A stretch of DNA of 64,000 nucleotides from positions 14,472,801-14,536,800 of the forward strand of contig OZ037767.1 of assembly GCA_964035545.1 (NCBI GenBank), given 5' to 3'. Each line of letters opens with the position of its first letter. Positions within the stretch are counted from its first letter, which is position 1. Of this stretch, positions 23,323 to 34,700 are shown in pieces. The notes beneath the pieces are model-generated. The model made no database searches. It had not been told where the DNA came from and saw only the letters and a list, made by a program, of their open reading frames with translations. This DNA is from Bugula neritina. Taxonomy: Eukaryota; Bryozoa; Gymnolaemata; Cheilostomatida; Bugulidae. A program made the translations under genes and the position numbers.

Positions 23323-23544
23323 TTATGGCTCATTGTACAGAACTTTCCAGAACATGCCAGAAGGCAGGGGAACGAGCGAGTTACATAACATCTGGCTTGT
23401 GGCAAAGAGTGCATTTAGATCACAGCGATAGTCACGGTGACTGAATTCTTGAGCAGAGATGCCAGCAGAGCCTCCTTGATCTTTCAGGTCCTTTACATCA
23501 GATATTTTACTCAAAGCTTGGTTCGAAAACGCTGAGAAACGCAT
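23323..23544 (-). CDS. Small hypothetical ORF, unknown
   Basis: A 73-codon ORF with an even, non-repetitive composition (starts MRFSAFSNQALSKISDVKDL, ends SGMFWKVLYNEP). It has four cysteines or fewer, no signal peptide and no recognised domain. It is isolated in the intergenic region and could equally be a chance ORF or a lone exon. Confidence 0.2.
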   Translation of the reverse strand: MRFSAFSNQALSKISDVKDLKDQGGSAGISAQEFSHRDYRCDLNALFATSQMLCNSLVPLPSGMFWKVLYNEP

Positions 23545-25283
23545 TCTTCTGTTAATTGCAGAAAGAATTTGATGTATGCCTGTTTGAAGTCAAAATCCAA
23601 ACTGTGATACACTTCTTTGCTTAATCAATTTCTTCTCCGCCAGTTTTTATATATAGTTCGAAATTAGCCAACTAGCCCCAAATCTGTTATGTTTATGTAA
23701 CTCTAATTGTTGCGATGCTAGTTCATCAATGTATAATTTCTAAACTGAATTATATATCTATTGTTAATTTGATTCACAATAAAATTATATGGAAATAATT
23801 ACTCAAACTTTAAACTGTTTGTTGGTTTCATTATAACTTTTCTTGTTATGTTTTTACTTTCAAGTTAAAGATTGCGGATGTAGGTAGCCTGTAGCCCATG
23901 TGTAAGACTGGGGTTGCATAAGAATAATTTACGTTGAAAGATGAAGGTGTAGCCACAGGTATGATATGTTTTGAGGTGAGAAGAGAGGGTAGTGAGGTAT
24001 TTCTTCATTACCTGGATAGAGTGAGAAATTATGCAATATTCTATTACAAAAATTACGCAATAGTATAGTAAAAAAGCTCTGCAACCTATGGCAATGCATC
24101 TTGGTATGCTGTTAGTATGTACAAGGTGCAAATGGAAAGTCTATAACAATAATATTATAAACTATAACTAGAATAATTACAACTCTACTTTTTACCCCAC
24201 CGCCATCACAATATACAAATTAATGTAAAATAGCGTTTGAATCAACAGTAATAAAAGCCTATGAAATATTATGGCCAATTCGAGACTAAAAAGAATTAAG
24301 TGAATATTCCAATTATTTCTGCCGTCATGTGATTGTGTGCTGTAAATTGTGAGCTGTAGATAAAACCGGTGTCAGATATGTTTCAGGCAGATTCGGAGAT
24401 TTCTATTTTAATCTACAAGTTTATCTCCGAAAATAGTTTGCAAGTGTCGTTTGTAATTTTATCATATCCATAATAAAAAGCTCTGAATCTGAAAATAATT
24501 TACTTAAAGTAAATAAAATTTATTCTGTTATTTATTTTATTTTTATACTTACTTTATTAACACATGATCTAAATCATTTTGCTTTCATAAAGATGTGATA
24601 AATATAGAGTTAAATAAGATGTCACAGCTTTTAGCATGCTACAATAATACATTTTTTTTGTGAAATCATCGCATAATAATTATAAAATGCTGAATTCATG
24701 GCATATGAGTGCTACTATCTATATTCAAAAGATAAAGGGTGCTTTGTCAATCCACCCTTCTTATATGGAGGAATAGTTTTAAGTCTAGCTTCTCAACAAT
24801 GTATAGTTGGCTGTAATTACATCTACATAAGTTATAAGCCAGCCACAGATTTTCTAGAGACATCTGGAATACTCTAGAACAATTAAATAAGCTGGTGATA
24901 CCAAAATTTAAGCCTACACATTTAACTCGTTTTATACACAATAATGTAATGCTTAAAAATCTGTTTGCAACTGCAACGTTACAACTGTCTATATATATAT
25001 AAATATATAACATCATGGACTAAGTTATGGACAGCATTAGTATTTGTGCTGAAAACAAGTGCATATAAATTTAAAAAAAGGCATGCAAATAGAGTTACTT
25101 ATGATCAACAAATTAATATTAATGTTGAAAAAACGCACAAACATTATGTGCATATCACAACGTTATGACAGCTTAAATGTAATGGCTGCATATGAAAGGA
25201 TAGCGTCAACATTACAACCAACAGTATTGGCAGCTTATTGTTAGATCACCAGCATACAATGTCTGCTCTTTTAAGAAATAAAT

Positions 25284-25620
25284 AGTGCATAGTGCATAGT
25301 GCATAGTGCATAGTGCATAGTGCATAGTGCATAGTGCATAGTGCATAGTGCATAGTGCATAGTGCATAGTGCATAGTGCATAGTGCATAGTGCATAGTGC
25401 ATAGTGCATAGTGCATAGTGCATAGTGCATAGTGCATAGTGCAAAGTGCATAGTGCATAGTGCACTGTGCATAGTGCATAGTGCATAGTGCACTGTGCAC
25501 TGTGCATAGTGCATAGTGCATAGTGCATAGTGCACAGTGCATAGTACATAGTGCATAGTGCATAGTGCACAGTGCATAGTGCATAGTACATAGTGCATAG
25601 TGCATAGTGCATGGTGCATA
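25284..25620. repeat. Heptanucleotide satellite (TAGTGCA)n
   Basis: About 48 copies of TAGTGCA. The left half is almost perfect; the right half has single-base variants (CACTGTG, CACAGTG, TAGTACA). Because the period is 7 nt, a run of 21 nt gives a repeated heptapeptide (MHYALCT) in every minus-strand frame, which produces three overlapping but meaningless ORFs. Confidence 0.95.
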
Positions 25621-25942
25621 GTTCAAAATTTGAATAGAATTTATAATTCTGTTATAATGACCAATGCAATCTATAGTACCCTTCATAAACACATCTTGCA
25701 TCAATCAATTATATACATTTAATATAATATAAACTCTTTTTAATAGAAAAAAAAACCTTTCATAAAAGTTCTATAAATCAATATTACCTGCATTTTGTTG
25801 CATCTTGTAGCAAATACTACAGCTATAAATGTTCAATGTTACTTATATACTTAGTATTTGTATTTAATAGTACTGCTTTGTCAGACCTTGAGACTTTAGT
25901 ATCACCTGACTCTTAAAGTGCATTTAATGACAATATATATCA

Positions 25943-25999
25943 CACATACGCACACACACGCACACACACGCACACACGCACGCACGAACACGCACACGA
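25943..25999. repeat. CA/CACG-rich microsatellite
   Basis: Alternating CACACA/CACACG units in the intergenic region. Confidence 0.85.
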
Positions 26000-28404
26000 T
26001 TGAGGATACACTAATGCTATCTTCAAGTTTATCCCTAGAGATAACTCGATACAGCATACCTGCAGTAACAAAGATATGAAATGCTATAAAATAGATTAGC
26101 ATAGTTTATAGTTGAAAAAAAGTAGTTGGAAGATAAAGACGCATATATATTATATGTCCTATAAGAGTCTAGAATGATTGAGATTATCTTACGTATAAAA
26201 TATTATTATCAGTTTGCCACACTATCAAATAGATGTCCGCTACTTGAAAAGGAACTACAGTTTGCACATTTGCAGATAATAGAACAAGCAGCGATATTCC
26301 ACCATTTCTAGCGCATGGCTGATAGTTGTAAATCAGAATAATACATAACAACACCTTTGCTGGCCCCTGACTTGTTTACTACGCAATAACAGCATGCAGA
26401 CACTGATTTAGCAACAGCAGTGCTAATAATAACTTAGTAGGAGTAAAAAGAATTCTAAATGCGGCATATATTACATAAATGCATACAGCATCTATAATAG
26501 TGCTTTTTTTATTGATGGCGTGGTAATGAATATTGTTATGCTTGTTTTGACATTTGGTCCTTCTCTAATCATAGCTACAGCCATCTATTTATTTGTCAAA
26601 TAACCTTTTTTCTGTATCCCAGTTATGGTACAAGAAATGCTGTCAATTACCTCCCTCTAGGATGTCCGGCAGCATTTCACACATGACGTAGTCAACTACC
26701 CGGGATATGGGGCACATGCACTAACAACAACTAAATGGCTGCAGGTTGTAGTATACACATAGTTTCTGAATAGTACGCTCATTCAAATTTACAGTGGAAC
26801 GCAATAACAAGATTAAATAATCAATTATAACTGCTTTAGTGATTCTGTTAATGCTTTTTGCTGTTGTAGAATTTTGATGCATTCTTGCACTCTTTAAGAT
26901 ATTTTTATCATGTCAATAAAACAAGCAAAATTGTGGCTAAAATAGTTTTAATATAATTTTATGTTATTTTATACCATTTTTATATTGACATCAATGTTAA
27001 GCTATATAAGATAGAATTATTATTGCCGCCATAACATAGATTCATATGATACAATATTTTAGCTTGCAAATAAAAAGTAGAAATTTTTTGCAAGGGCATT
27101 TCAACAACATCTGCCTGTTTTGCTTATAACTTTAGTGTGTTTCAATCACTCCATCATAGTTCTATGGTGGACACATTCAGGATTCATATTCAAACTATTT
27201 TTATACGTACTACAAGCTATGCATTGATCATGTTTTAAATAACTTTACAAGCATATAAATGTCAAACGCCCATTGCTCTACTTATATCAAATTCATTTTA
27301 GAACCTATTTATCCCGGTCAACTCGTAAAAAGCTAAATGGTATGAAAACAATGTAATGTGACTCGTAATTATATTGAAATATAGGATAGTCCACGAAGTA
27401 AAATATCCATTACATTCCGAATGCTGATTAATGTGCAAATTGTATAAAAAATAGTTTCAGGGTGGCATGCATACAATTTGTTTCTATAAATATATATTTA
27501 AATATTTATAACTTGAGAAGCAATAAAAATAACTCATGTAAGTAATAGTTTTTTAAACTCAAAGTAAATTTTTTATAGAGCCTCACAATTTTGATAATAA
27601 GATTACCCAAAGCAACATTTTGTTGCATATACTCCTAGTTTCATAGTAAAAGTGTAAATACTTCACAATTTATTAGTTGTACAAGCACATAACATTCGCT
27701 TTACTATATATAGTTTATAGTAGGCTATGTTTATTTTAGTCTATGTATAATTGTAATTTTATTCTTTCATGGTGATCTAAGAATTATAAGCTTACGTCAT
27801 TTTAAATCTATAGATATAAGTTTCTAAACTTTAAACAACATAAATACTACTGTTCATCAGTTATTGCATTTATCTCAATAGGAATTAGAAGAAAAATACT
27901 ATGCAATAGGGGCTGAGCTACAAGAATTGAAATGTTATCAATTTCTCTAAAGTATGCTCCACAAACTGTTAATTGTTTACTTGTGTAACATGTAAAATTA
28001 TTCTGACATTGTTTTTTATAATGTTAAGTTGAGTCATGTTTCATGAAACATTTTATGATTGTAACTTACAAATACTATATAAACAAAAAATTGATTTTAG
28101 TTGAGGTTATTTTTTGAATAAAATATATTTGGTTTATTCAATTATAAATGTTTGACAAATTCAATAGTAAATCAACTAATACTATACTACTGTATACATA
28201 ATAAATGTTTTAGAATGCTCGATTAAATATAAAGAAAAAATATCTATACAAAAGTAATAAAAAGTAGATAGATGTAATTTAAAAATTACTTACTCAATAT
28301 AAGCAACAAATTAATACTAAACATTTTTAAAAATTAAATATTTTAGAAAGACCTGCTATTCTTCATAATACAGAAAGCATTCTATGCACAATAGGTGGTA
28401 ACAG

Positions 28405-28471
28405 CTATGAGTCATTGTTTATGAGTCATTGTTTATGAGTCATTGTTTATGAGTCATTGTTTATGAGTCAG
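28405..28471. promoter_or_regulatory. Five TGAGTCA (AP-1/TRE-type) sites at 14-bp spacing
   Basis: TGAGTCA occurs at 28408, 28422, 28436, 28450 and 28464 within a perfect 14-bp repeat (TGAGTCATTGTTTA). The palindromic TGAGTCA core is the consensus site for AP-1 (Jun/Fos-type bZIP) factors. It lies about 310 bp 3' of the downstream BCL11 gene stop. A regulatory role is inference; it may be only a microsatellite that happens to contain the core. Confidence 0.4.
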
Positions 28472-28781
28472 CTCTGTATAACTAGAAAAGTGAGTAAGTC
28501 ACTCTTTTATCTATGTGACTAGCAGTCAATCACTAGTAAATTACATTTTCCAAAAGTTACTGAGTCAGTCAGACTATGTAGTTAGTCAATTAGACTACGT
28601 AGTTGAAAAAGCCTACAATTAACAACTTTTGCTGTCTTCTTCGTTTTTACTCAATTGAAAAGAGTGCAACCTAGTGATAATTAACGATTATTTAGAAATT
28701 TTAAAATTTTGCTCATTTAAAAGCATATTTTATAAAATACATTCTGAAAAGACTCAACAGTTAGTTTCAAAAAGATGGTTT

Positions 28782-31700
28782 CTATCGAGAAGAGCTTTTC
28801 TTGATGCCAGTTGACAAGTTGAGAGCCTCACTGCTCCCTTTCCTCATCTCTTCAGCTGACATCCTCTGAAACATGGTGCTGGCATAGTTCCACATTTGTG
28901 AGGTTGCTAGGGGCGACAAGATGGCTGACTGAGAAGTGTGACTCTCACTGGAGCTGTTAGAGTAAGGGGGCCTCTGGGAGAGCACCGTACTGGCTTTAAA
29001 TGCAGATATCAAGGCAGGAGTCATTGATGGACTTAAAGCAGAGTTGTATGAGGTAGCCAGGCTGGATGGAAAAATAGGGGTGGATGATTCTGTTAGCCTC
29101 AATCTGCCTGGAAAAACATCCAGAATATTTTATGTTGGTGTGCATATATTTATGTGTACATATTTTGTTTTTAGAATATATGCTATACGCAAAACAATAA
29201 CAAACTGTTGAAAATTCGGTTCAAATAAACCAACCCTATTATAAAATACATTTTAAAATTTTTTTTGCTTTTAAAATTGGCACTGCCGTATGCAGCTGCC
29301 ATATTCCTGCAATTTTGGCAATGCTTCCAGAGAGTGTACTTTTTCTTTACTACTTAACATGCTTATAGTTCCAGGAATATGCCACACGTGAATTATAATT
29401 ATAATGTTGTAAAATGATAATATGATTCTGTTTGGTGTGTCGGTATATATTAGGTCTAATTAATAATCTTATACAGCTAAAAATAGCTTTCATAAAGTAT
29501 TCACCTTAGTTGTCAAGCACTTTTGCTAATTGAAAACTCTAGTTATTCATTGCTCTTTTTAATTCTATTTATAATACTTGCTTAGCTATTTTATTCATAT
29601 TTCTTGCCAAACACGCATGCATTCTCAAACAAAGACTTCTTGTTATAATCAATTTATCATAATTGTATTATTAATTTAATTACATGATCACATCTATTTG
29701 GCTACTAAACTATGTTAAACAATTGACTTATTCAAAATGCATGGCATTCAACAACTAAGTTGGGTTTACATTTTTAGGAATTTGACGTATTTTGCTTTTT
29801 ATCTGAGCTATATATGGCACATTGATTGCTGATTGCAATATTGATATAACAGGGACAATATCACATGCTGCTTCAATATTCTTTTTGTTTCAATTATATA
29901 TTACATTACAGTGACACAATACAATATTATGAAATGTTACGTACAGTCTAATCCTGGCTAATATTTCTATACTCTAACTTACCAGAAGACGCTGCTGCTA
30001 CGGCAGCCACAGCAGTCATGTGACTCGGAATGTTGAAGTACTGAGAATACAAGGAAGGGGGAAACTGTGAGCTCAGAAAGGTTCGTCCACCGAGAGAAGG
30101 ACCGTCATAGGTGTATGATGATTGGACGCTGCTCCGGCTTTGGTCTTTCAAGTTTCTCAGAGTTAAATTCCTACATCCTCTAGTATGTTTCTCCATTGTG
30201 CTAAAACATGCATGCTCCTTTATCCCACTTGTACTTTTACATAAAACTTATACCTATTTAAGCTATTAAAAACAATTTAAAATGTCCATAGACATTTTAA
30301 ATATGATTACCAAAGTGCTGATTTTTGTCAATGTCTAGTTACAATTGTGCAAATGTAGCTATTCTTCTATATCACCAACTGTGAAAGGTTTTGTTAATGC
30401 TGCAATGTCGAAATTTAGTATTTACTAATTTGTTTTTATTTTTTGGTATAATGCGAGTTTCTCCACAAACTATGTTAGATATCTAAAACATTAATATTTT
30501 ATTTGTTTCAAAATTACAACAGGTCAGAGTATTAGGTTAAAGATCTTTATTTTGTGACTAAAAATATTTTGATAAGATAGTCTGACCTTCATAGATACCT
30601 AAACACTCTGTATATTACCTGACCAGAGATGCCATTCCTAAATTGGAAAATCTTATAAACCAGTGAAATCAATAGTTTTCTTAAAGCTGATTATCAAAAT
30701 CATGGAACTTTCTAGTCACATACAAAAGTGCACACTTTGCTTTTCTCCAGTGGACTTTTAGTAAATTGCACTAAATTTAAATAAGGACTTGACTTCTACC
30801 AAAATTCACAAAAAAATTACATAATGTGAAGGAATTTTTTAAACATGTTTTATAGTGTCTTGAAATGAATCAACATCTCAGTTTTAATTAGATCATGGAC
30901 TATTTGAATCATTAAAGTTACGCTATGTGTAACGTTATGAATTACGTTACGCATTACGTTACGCATCCTGTTAAACCATTTATCTGATTCATCTCTAGAT
31001 TCTCACTGAATGTTTTGCTAGTTAAAAAGAACATATGACTCTTGAATAAAAAATACATTTTTTTCTTTAAGTAAAAATACTTACGCAGCATTCTGAAATG
31101 TAGCTCCACAAACTTGGCACCGGTGTTTTCCTCCATGTGTCTTCTTATGTCTGGTTAACTTGCTAGACTGAGCACAAGCATACGGACACAAGTCACACTT
31201 GTAGGGCTTCTCTCCAGTATGACTTCGAATATGAACTTTGAGATTGCTTTTGTTGGCAAACACCTACAAAGATAAAAAATCGTAGTACTTCCAGGCTTGG
31301 ACTTCTGAGCCAACATTCTCAGACAAATAAATTTACACGGAACAACTGTCAAGCTTTGCCCAACTACTTGTTGTCAGTCTATTGCATAAATAGTCTGTAC
31401 TTTTCTGTGATGATTTCTATTTATACTATACACCTACCTTTCCACAGTAATGGCATCTGTCTGACCTGGCCACGCTATGGTTTGAAGAGAGGAAACCAGG
31501 GTGGCTGTTGTACCGCCCGTAGGCTGGAAAGCCTTTCTGTCTTTCAACCACAGTCAACCCAGATGACTTTTTTTGTGAAATAGAAACAACGCTAGCCGAA
31601 GCAGTCAGGGCAGGATCTTGCTTAATCTCTGTCAAAAAAATGAATTCAATTTATTTTAAAATTTAATTTTTTTAAAAGCAAAACTTAAATTTATCTATTC

Positions 31701-34700
31701 CTAAACATTTGAATTAGGATTTTCATCTTTTATATAATCTGATTACTAATGCTTATTTTAGAAGCTTCAAGTGTTTGAAGCGTAACAATGAATTGCTTAT
31801 CGAGCCGTTTTTATCAATCACCTTTACAGATTACAGAAGCTTACGTTTAGAAAGTGTGTCATATTGCTGGGATTCAGGCCCACGGGGTTTATTGAAGTTT
31901 ATTCCAGAATATTTCATGGACTGGGAGTTTCTCTCTATATGTTTAACTGATGGCAATTCTTCCTCTGAATATTTAGATGGCGTAGAGTTTCTCCCAGGGT
32001 ATTTAGTGGGTGTTGAGTTTCTCCCAGAACTCTTGGTGGGTGGGGAGTTTCTCCCAGGATACTTTGTGGAGGGCTGGTCATGGGAATCCTCTTCCAATAG
32101 TAGTCGCATGACTAAAGAATCACTGGTGCTTCTCGATCTCAGACTTGTTTCTTTTGTCCTAGAATCTGACCCTTGAAAGATAAGAAAATAGAGTCAGCTT
32201 CTATATTAAAGTATAAACAACCTGTACTGCATGTGGCGAATAAAATAGATCCAAATGTGAATTCTGTATTAATCAATTAATCATTGTTTTCATAATTATT
32301 TTGACAAAACCCTTATGTTTTGACAACGTTCTCCACAACTGATTTATGCATTACAATGTACAATACACTTTTACGGAGCTTAAAAAAAGTAAAGATGCAA
32401 AATTTGGTATTGAACAGTACAGATTTTATTTTCAACAAAAATTAATGTTGTACAAAAATAAAAAAATAAAGAATGAGCTTTCTTTAACATCAGAGAGCAA
32501 ATGTCTCCTTTATATAAATTCTTGAGTATTTTTTCAACAAAATCATTGATGAATAGAAAAAGGCAACATTATTTACCAAATAGCATTTTTGTTTTCACAA
32601 GCTTTGTTGTTATTTGATATGTTCATATTCAACATTTAACTTCCAATCATATTATGATGAGTTAAAAATCTACTAAAAGCCTTCTTGAACTGACCAAAAC
32701 TCACTTCTTCAAATTGTTGGCATCTATTATTTTACCTGTTTAAATTGACAGTTTAAAAACTTTGATAACTAAAAAATGATTAAAAAATGTAATCAAATTC
32801 AAAGAATGAATGTGACAGATTGACTTGCCAAGTGAACCCTGGTCAACGAACTGTCATGTTTTAAAATTGTTTTTCTGTGACAAGTTCCATTTGGCAGGCC
32901 TGCCAAATATTCTATCTCCAAGTCTAAAGGCTAATTAGTCTCACAACGAACAATCTTCATAAACGTGAGCATTTAATCTAAAAATATCTGCTAGAATTAT
33001 GAGTTCAATCGAGAAGAAATTCACTATCTTTGCAAGGTGTTAGCATATGCTATAGCATACTAATAATTTTTTTATGTCAACTTTTGGGTGATTTTGATAG
33101 CAAAGCAAGTAGATATACTAATGAGCAAATGTAATATGGACTGTTAATGACATTAGTTTAGGCGGTCACATGTGTTTCATCTAAAAGAATACCCAACCCT
33201 TTAGGTCCAAAACTTAGTGGTTGCGGTATAATGACCATTATATTATGCTTTTAATACTTTTATTCATTATGCATTTTAAATTATTGTTTTGTGGCTTGCA
33301 AATAATTTTAACTTTTAAATTTTATTCTTATAAAATTTGAAATCTTTAGGTAAATTATGCAATTAATCTTAAAATAGACGGTTAATTTTTAACACATATG
33401 CAAATGTGTAATCTGTGCATATGCCTACTGAACGCCTACCTTACGCTTGCTACAAATATAAATTGCTTTTCAGGGTGTCACTCTTCATAAACTTTAAAAA
33501 CTGCTAACCTGTATTAATTACTTTTATGTTTAGTCGGTCAAAATAATTTGTTTAAAACTTGTCATCTTACATTTTATTCAAATGAGTTAGTAGGCAAGCT
33601 AAAAAATAAGTTTTTTTTCTTTTTTCAAATTGATATCAAAATACTACTCAAGCAATACAGGGACCTACTACGTATTGTATTCTTTAGTATGATTATACAT
33701 TCTATTGCTGTGATTTTCTCATGTTGGTGACAAGTTGTATACGTGTTGCTAAGTTACCTGACTTTAGCGTAGGCTGACTAATGGAATCAGCAGGATCTTG
33801 TCTTTCATCCGGGGCACACTCATCCTGAAAATACAACACATAACCCCTCAAAGCAAACCAAACAGAATATTTTATCTCTTACGTAAATTGAATGTTTAAG
33901 AAGAGTAAAAAGCTGCAGATTAAATTATGTTAATTAAAAGTCATGTTGTATAATCTAATTTAATCTGTTTTAGTAAAGGAAATTTATGGTTAGTTGAAGC
34001 TCATGACCAGGGTTCACTTTTTAATTGATTCTTCGCTTCAATGGATTAAAGGAAAGTAACACTCAATCCCCAGGCTTTGTAAAGCCCAAGAATATTTTAC
34101 AATATTTAAGAAACCATCAAATAATTGTTCTATGACTTTTTCTTAAAGTTTGTTTAATAGAATTTAATATGACTTTTATTAACTGGACGAGATGAGCTCT
34201 ATGAATTCACATTCAGCTTGCAGGCTGCACGTCTATAACTTGGTTCTCAAATTTCTTTTTAGATTCATTTCAATAACTTACTGAATAAAAAGCAAAAACA
34301 TTATCTTATCGTTTGTCTATTTAGTTAATTTAATATTTAGAATATAAAGTCTATAATTATCATCGGCCGGTAAGACCTAACCTAACCTAAACCGGGCACT
34401 AATATAATAGACTTGGGTATAATCAATCATACTTATTAGTAGGTTATGTCATCTATCAGCTTATATTTAATTAAGTTAGAAAAATGGACTTTAGTTTTTG
34501 ACAGCAAAAGAATTTTATTTTCATTAACGTTACACACACCAATTATCTAGCTTTAGTCTTTGGCAAACAGATATGGGCCCAAATCCTGTTACAAAGTGTT
34601 ACAAAACTTTTGTATTGTACTTCAAGTGGTTGATTAAGACAGTATAGTACAATGACCATTGCTATAAGTATGAGAAAAATAACAGATATATGCTGAAAGC

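Larger units (their letters stand above)
21584..28781. other. Intergenic region between convergent genes
   Basis: A 7.2-kb spacer between the plus-strand coiled-coil gene and the minus-strand BCL11 gene. Apart from one small minus-strand ORF (23.3 kb), the heptamer array (25.3 kb), a CA-rich tract (25.9 kb) and the TGAGTCA array (28.4 kb), I see no genes. The first part probably contains the 3' UTR of the coiled-coil gene and the last part that of the BCL11 gene. Confidence 0.6.

Noticed and set aside
25212-25704. Three overlapping ORFs of HYALCTM repeats
   Set aside because: A consequence of the 7-bp satellite period, not genes.
30920-30970. Another boundary-derived repeat (ATTACGTTACGC units) near BCL11 exon 11
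   Set aside because: The resemblance to the TGC-GTAAGT donor is limited to a few bases and the unit lacks a good donor.
31775-32176. 133-codon plus-strand ORF
   Set aside because: Antisense shadow of the repeat-bearing BCL11 exon 9, which has good splice sites and homologous context on the minus strand.
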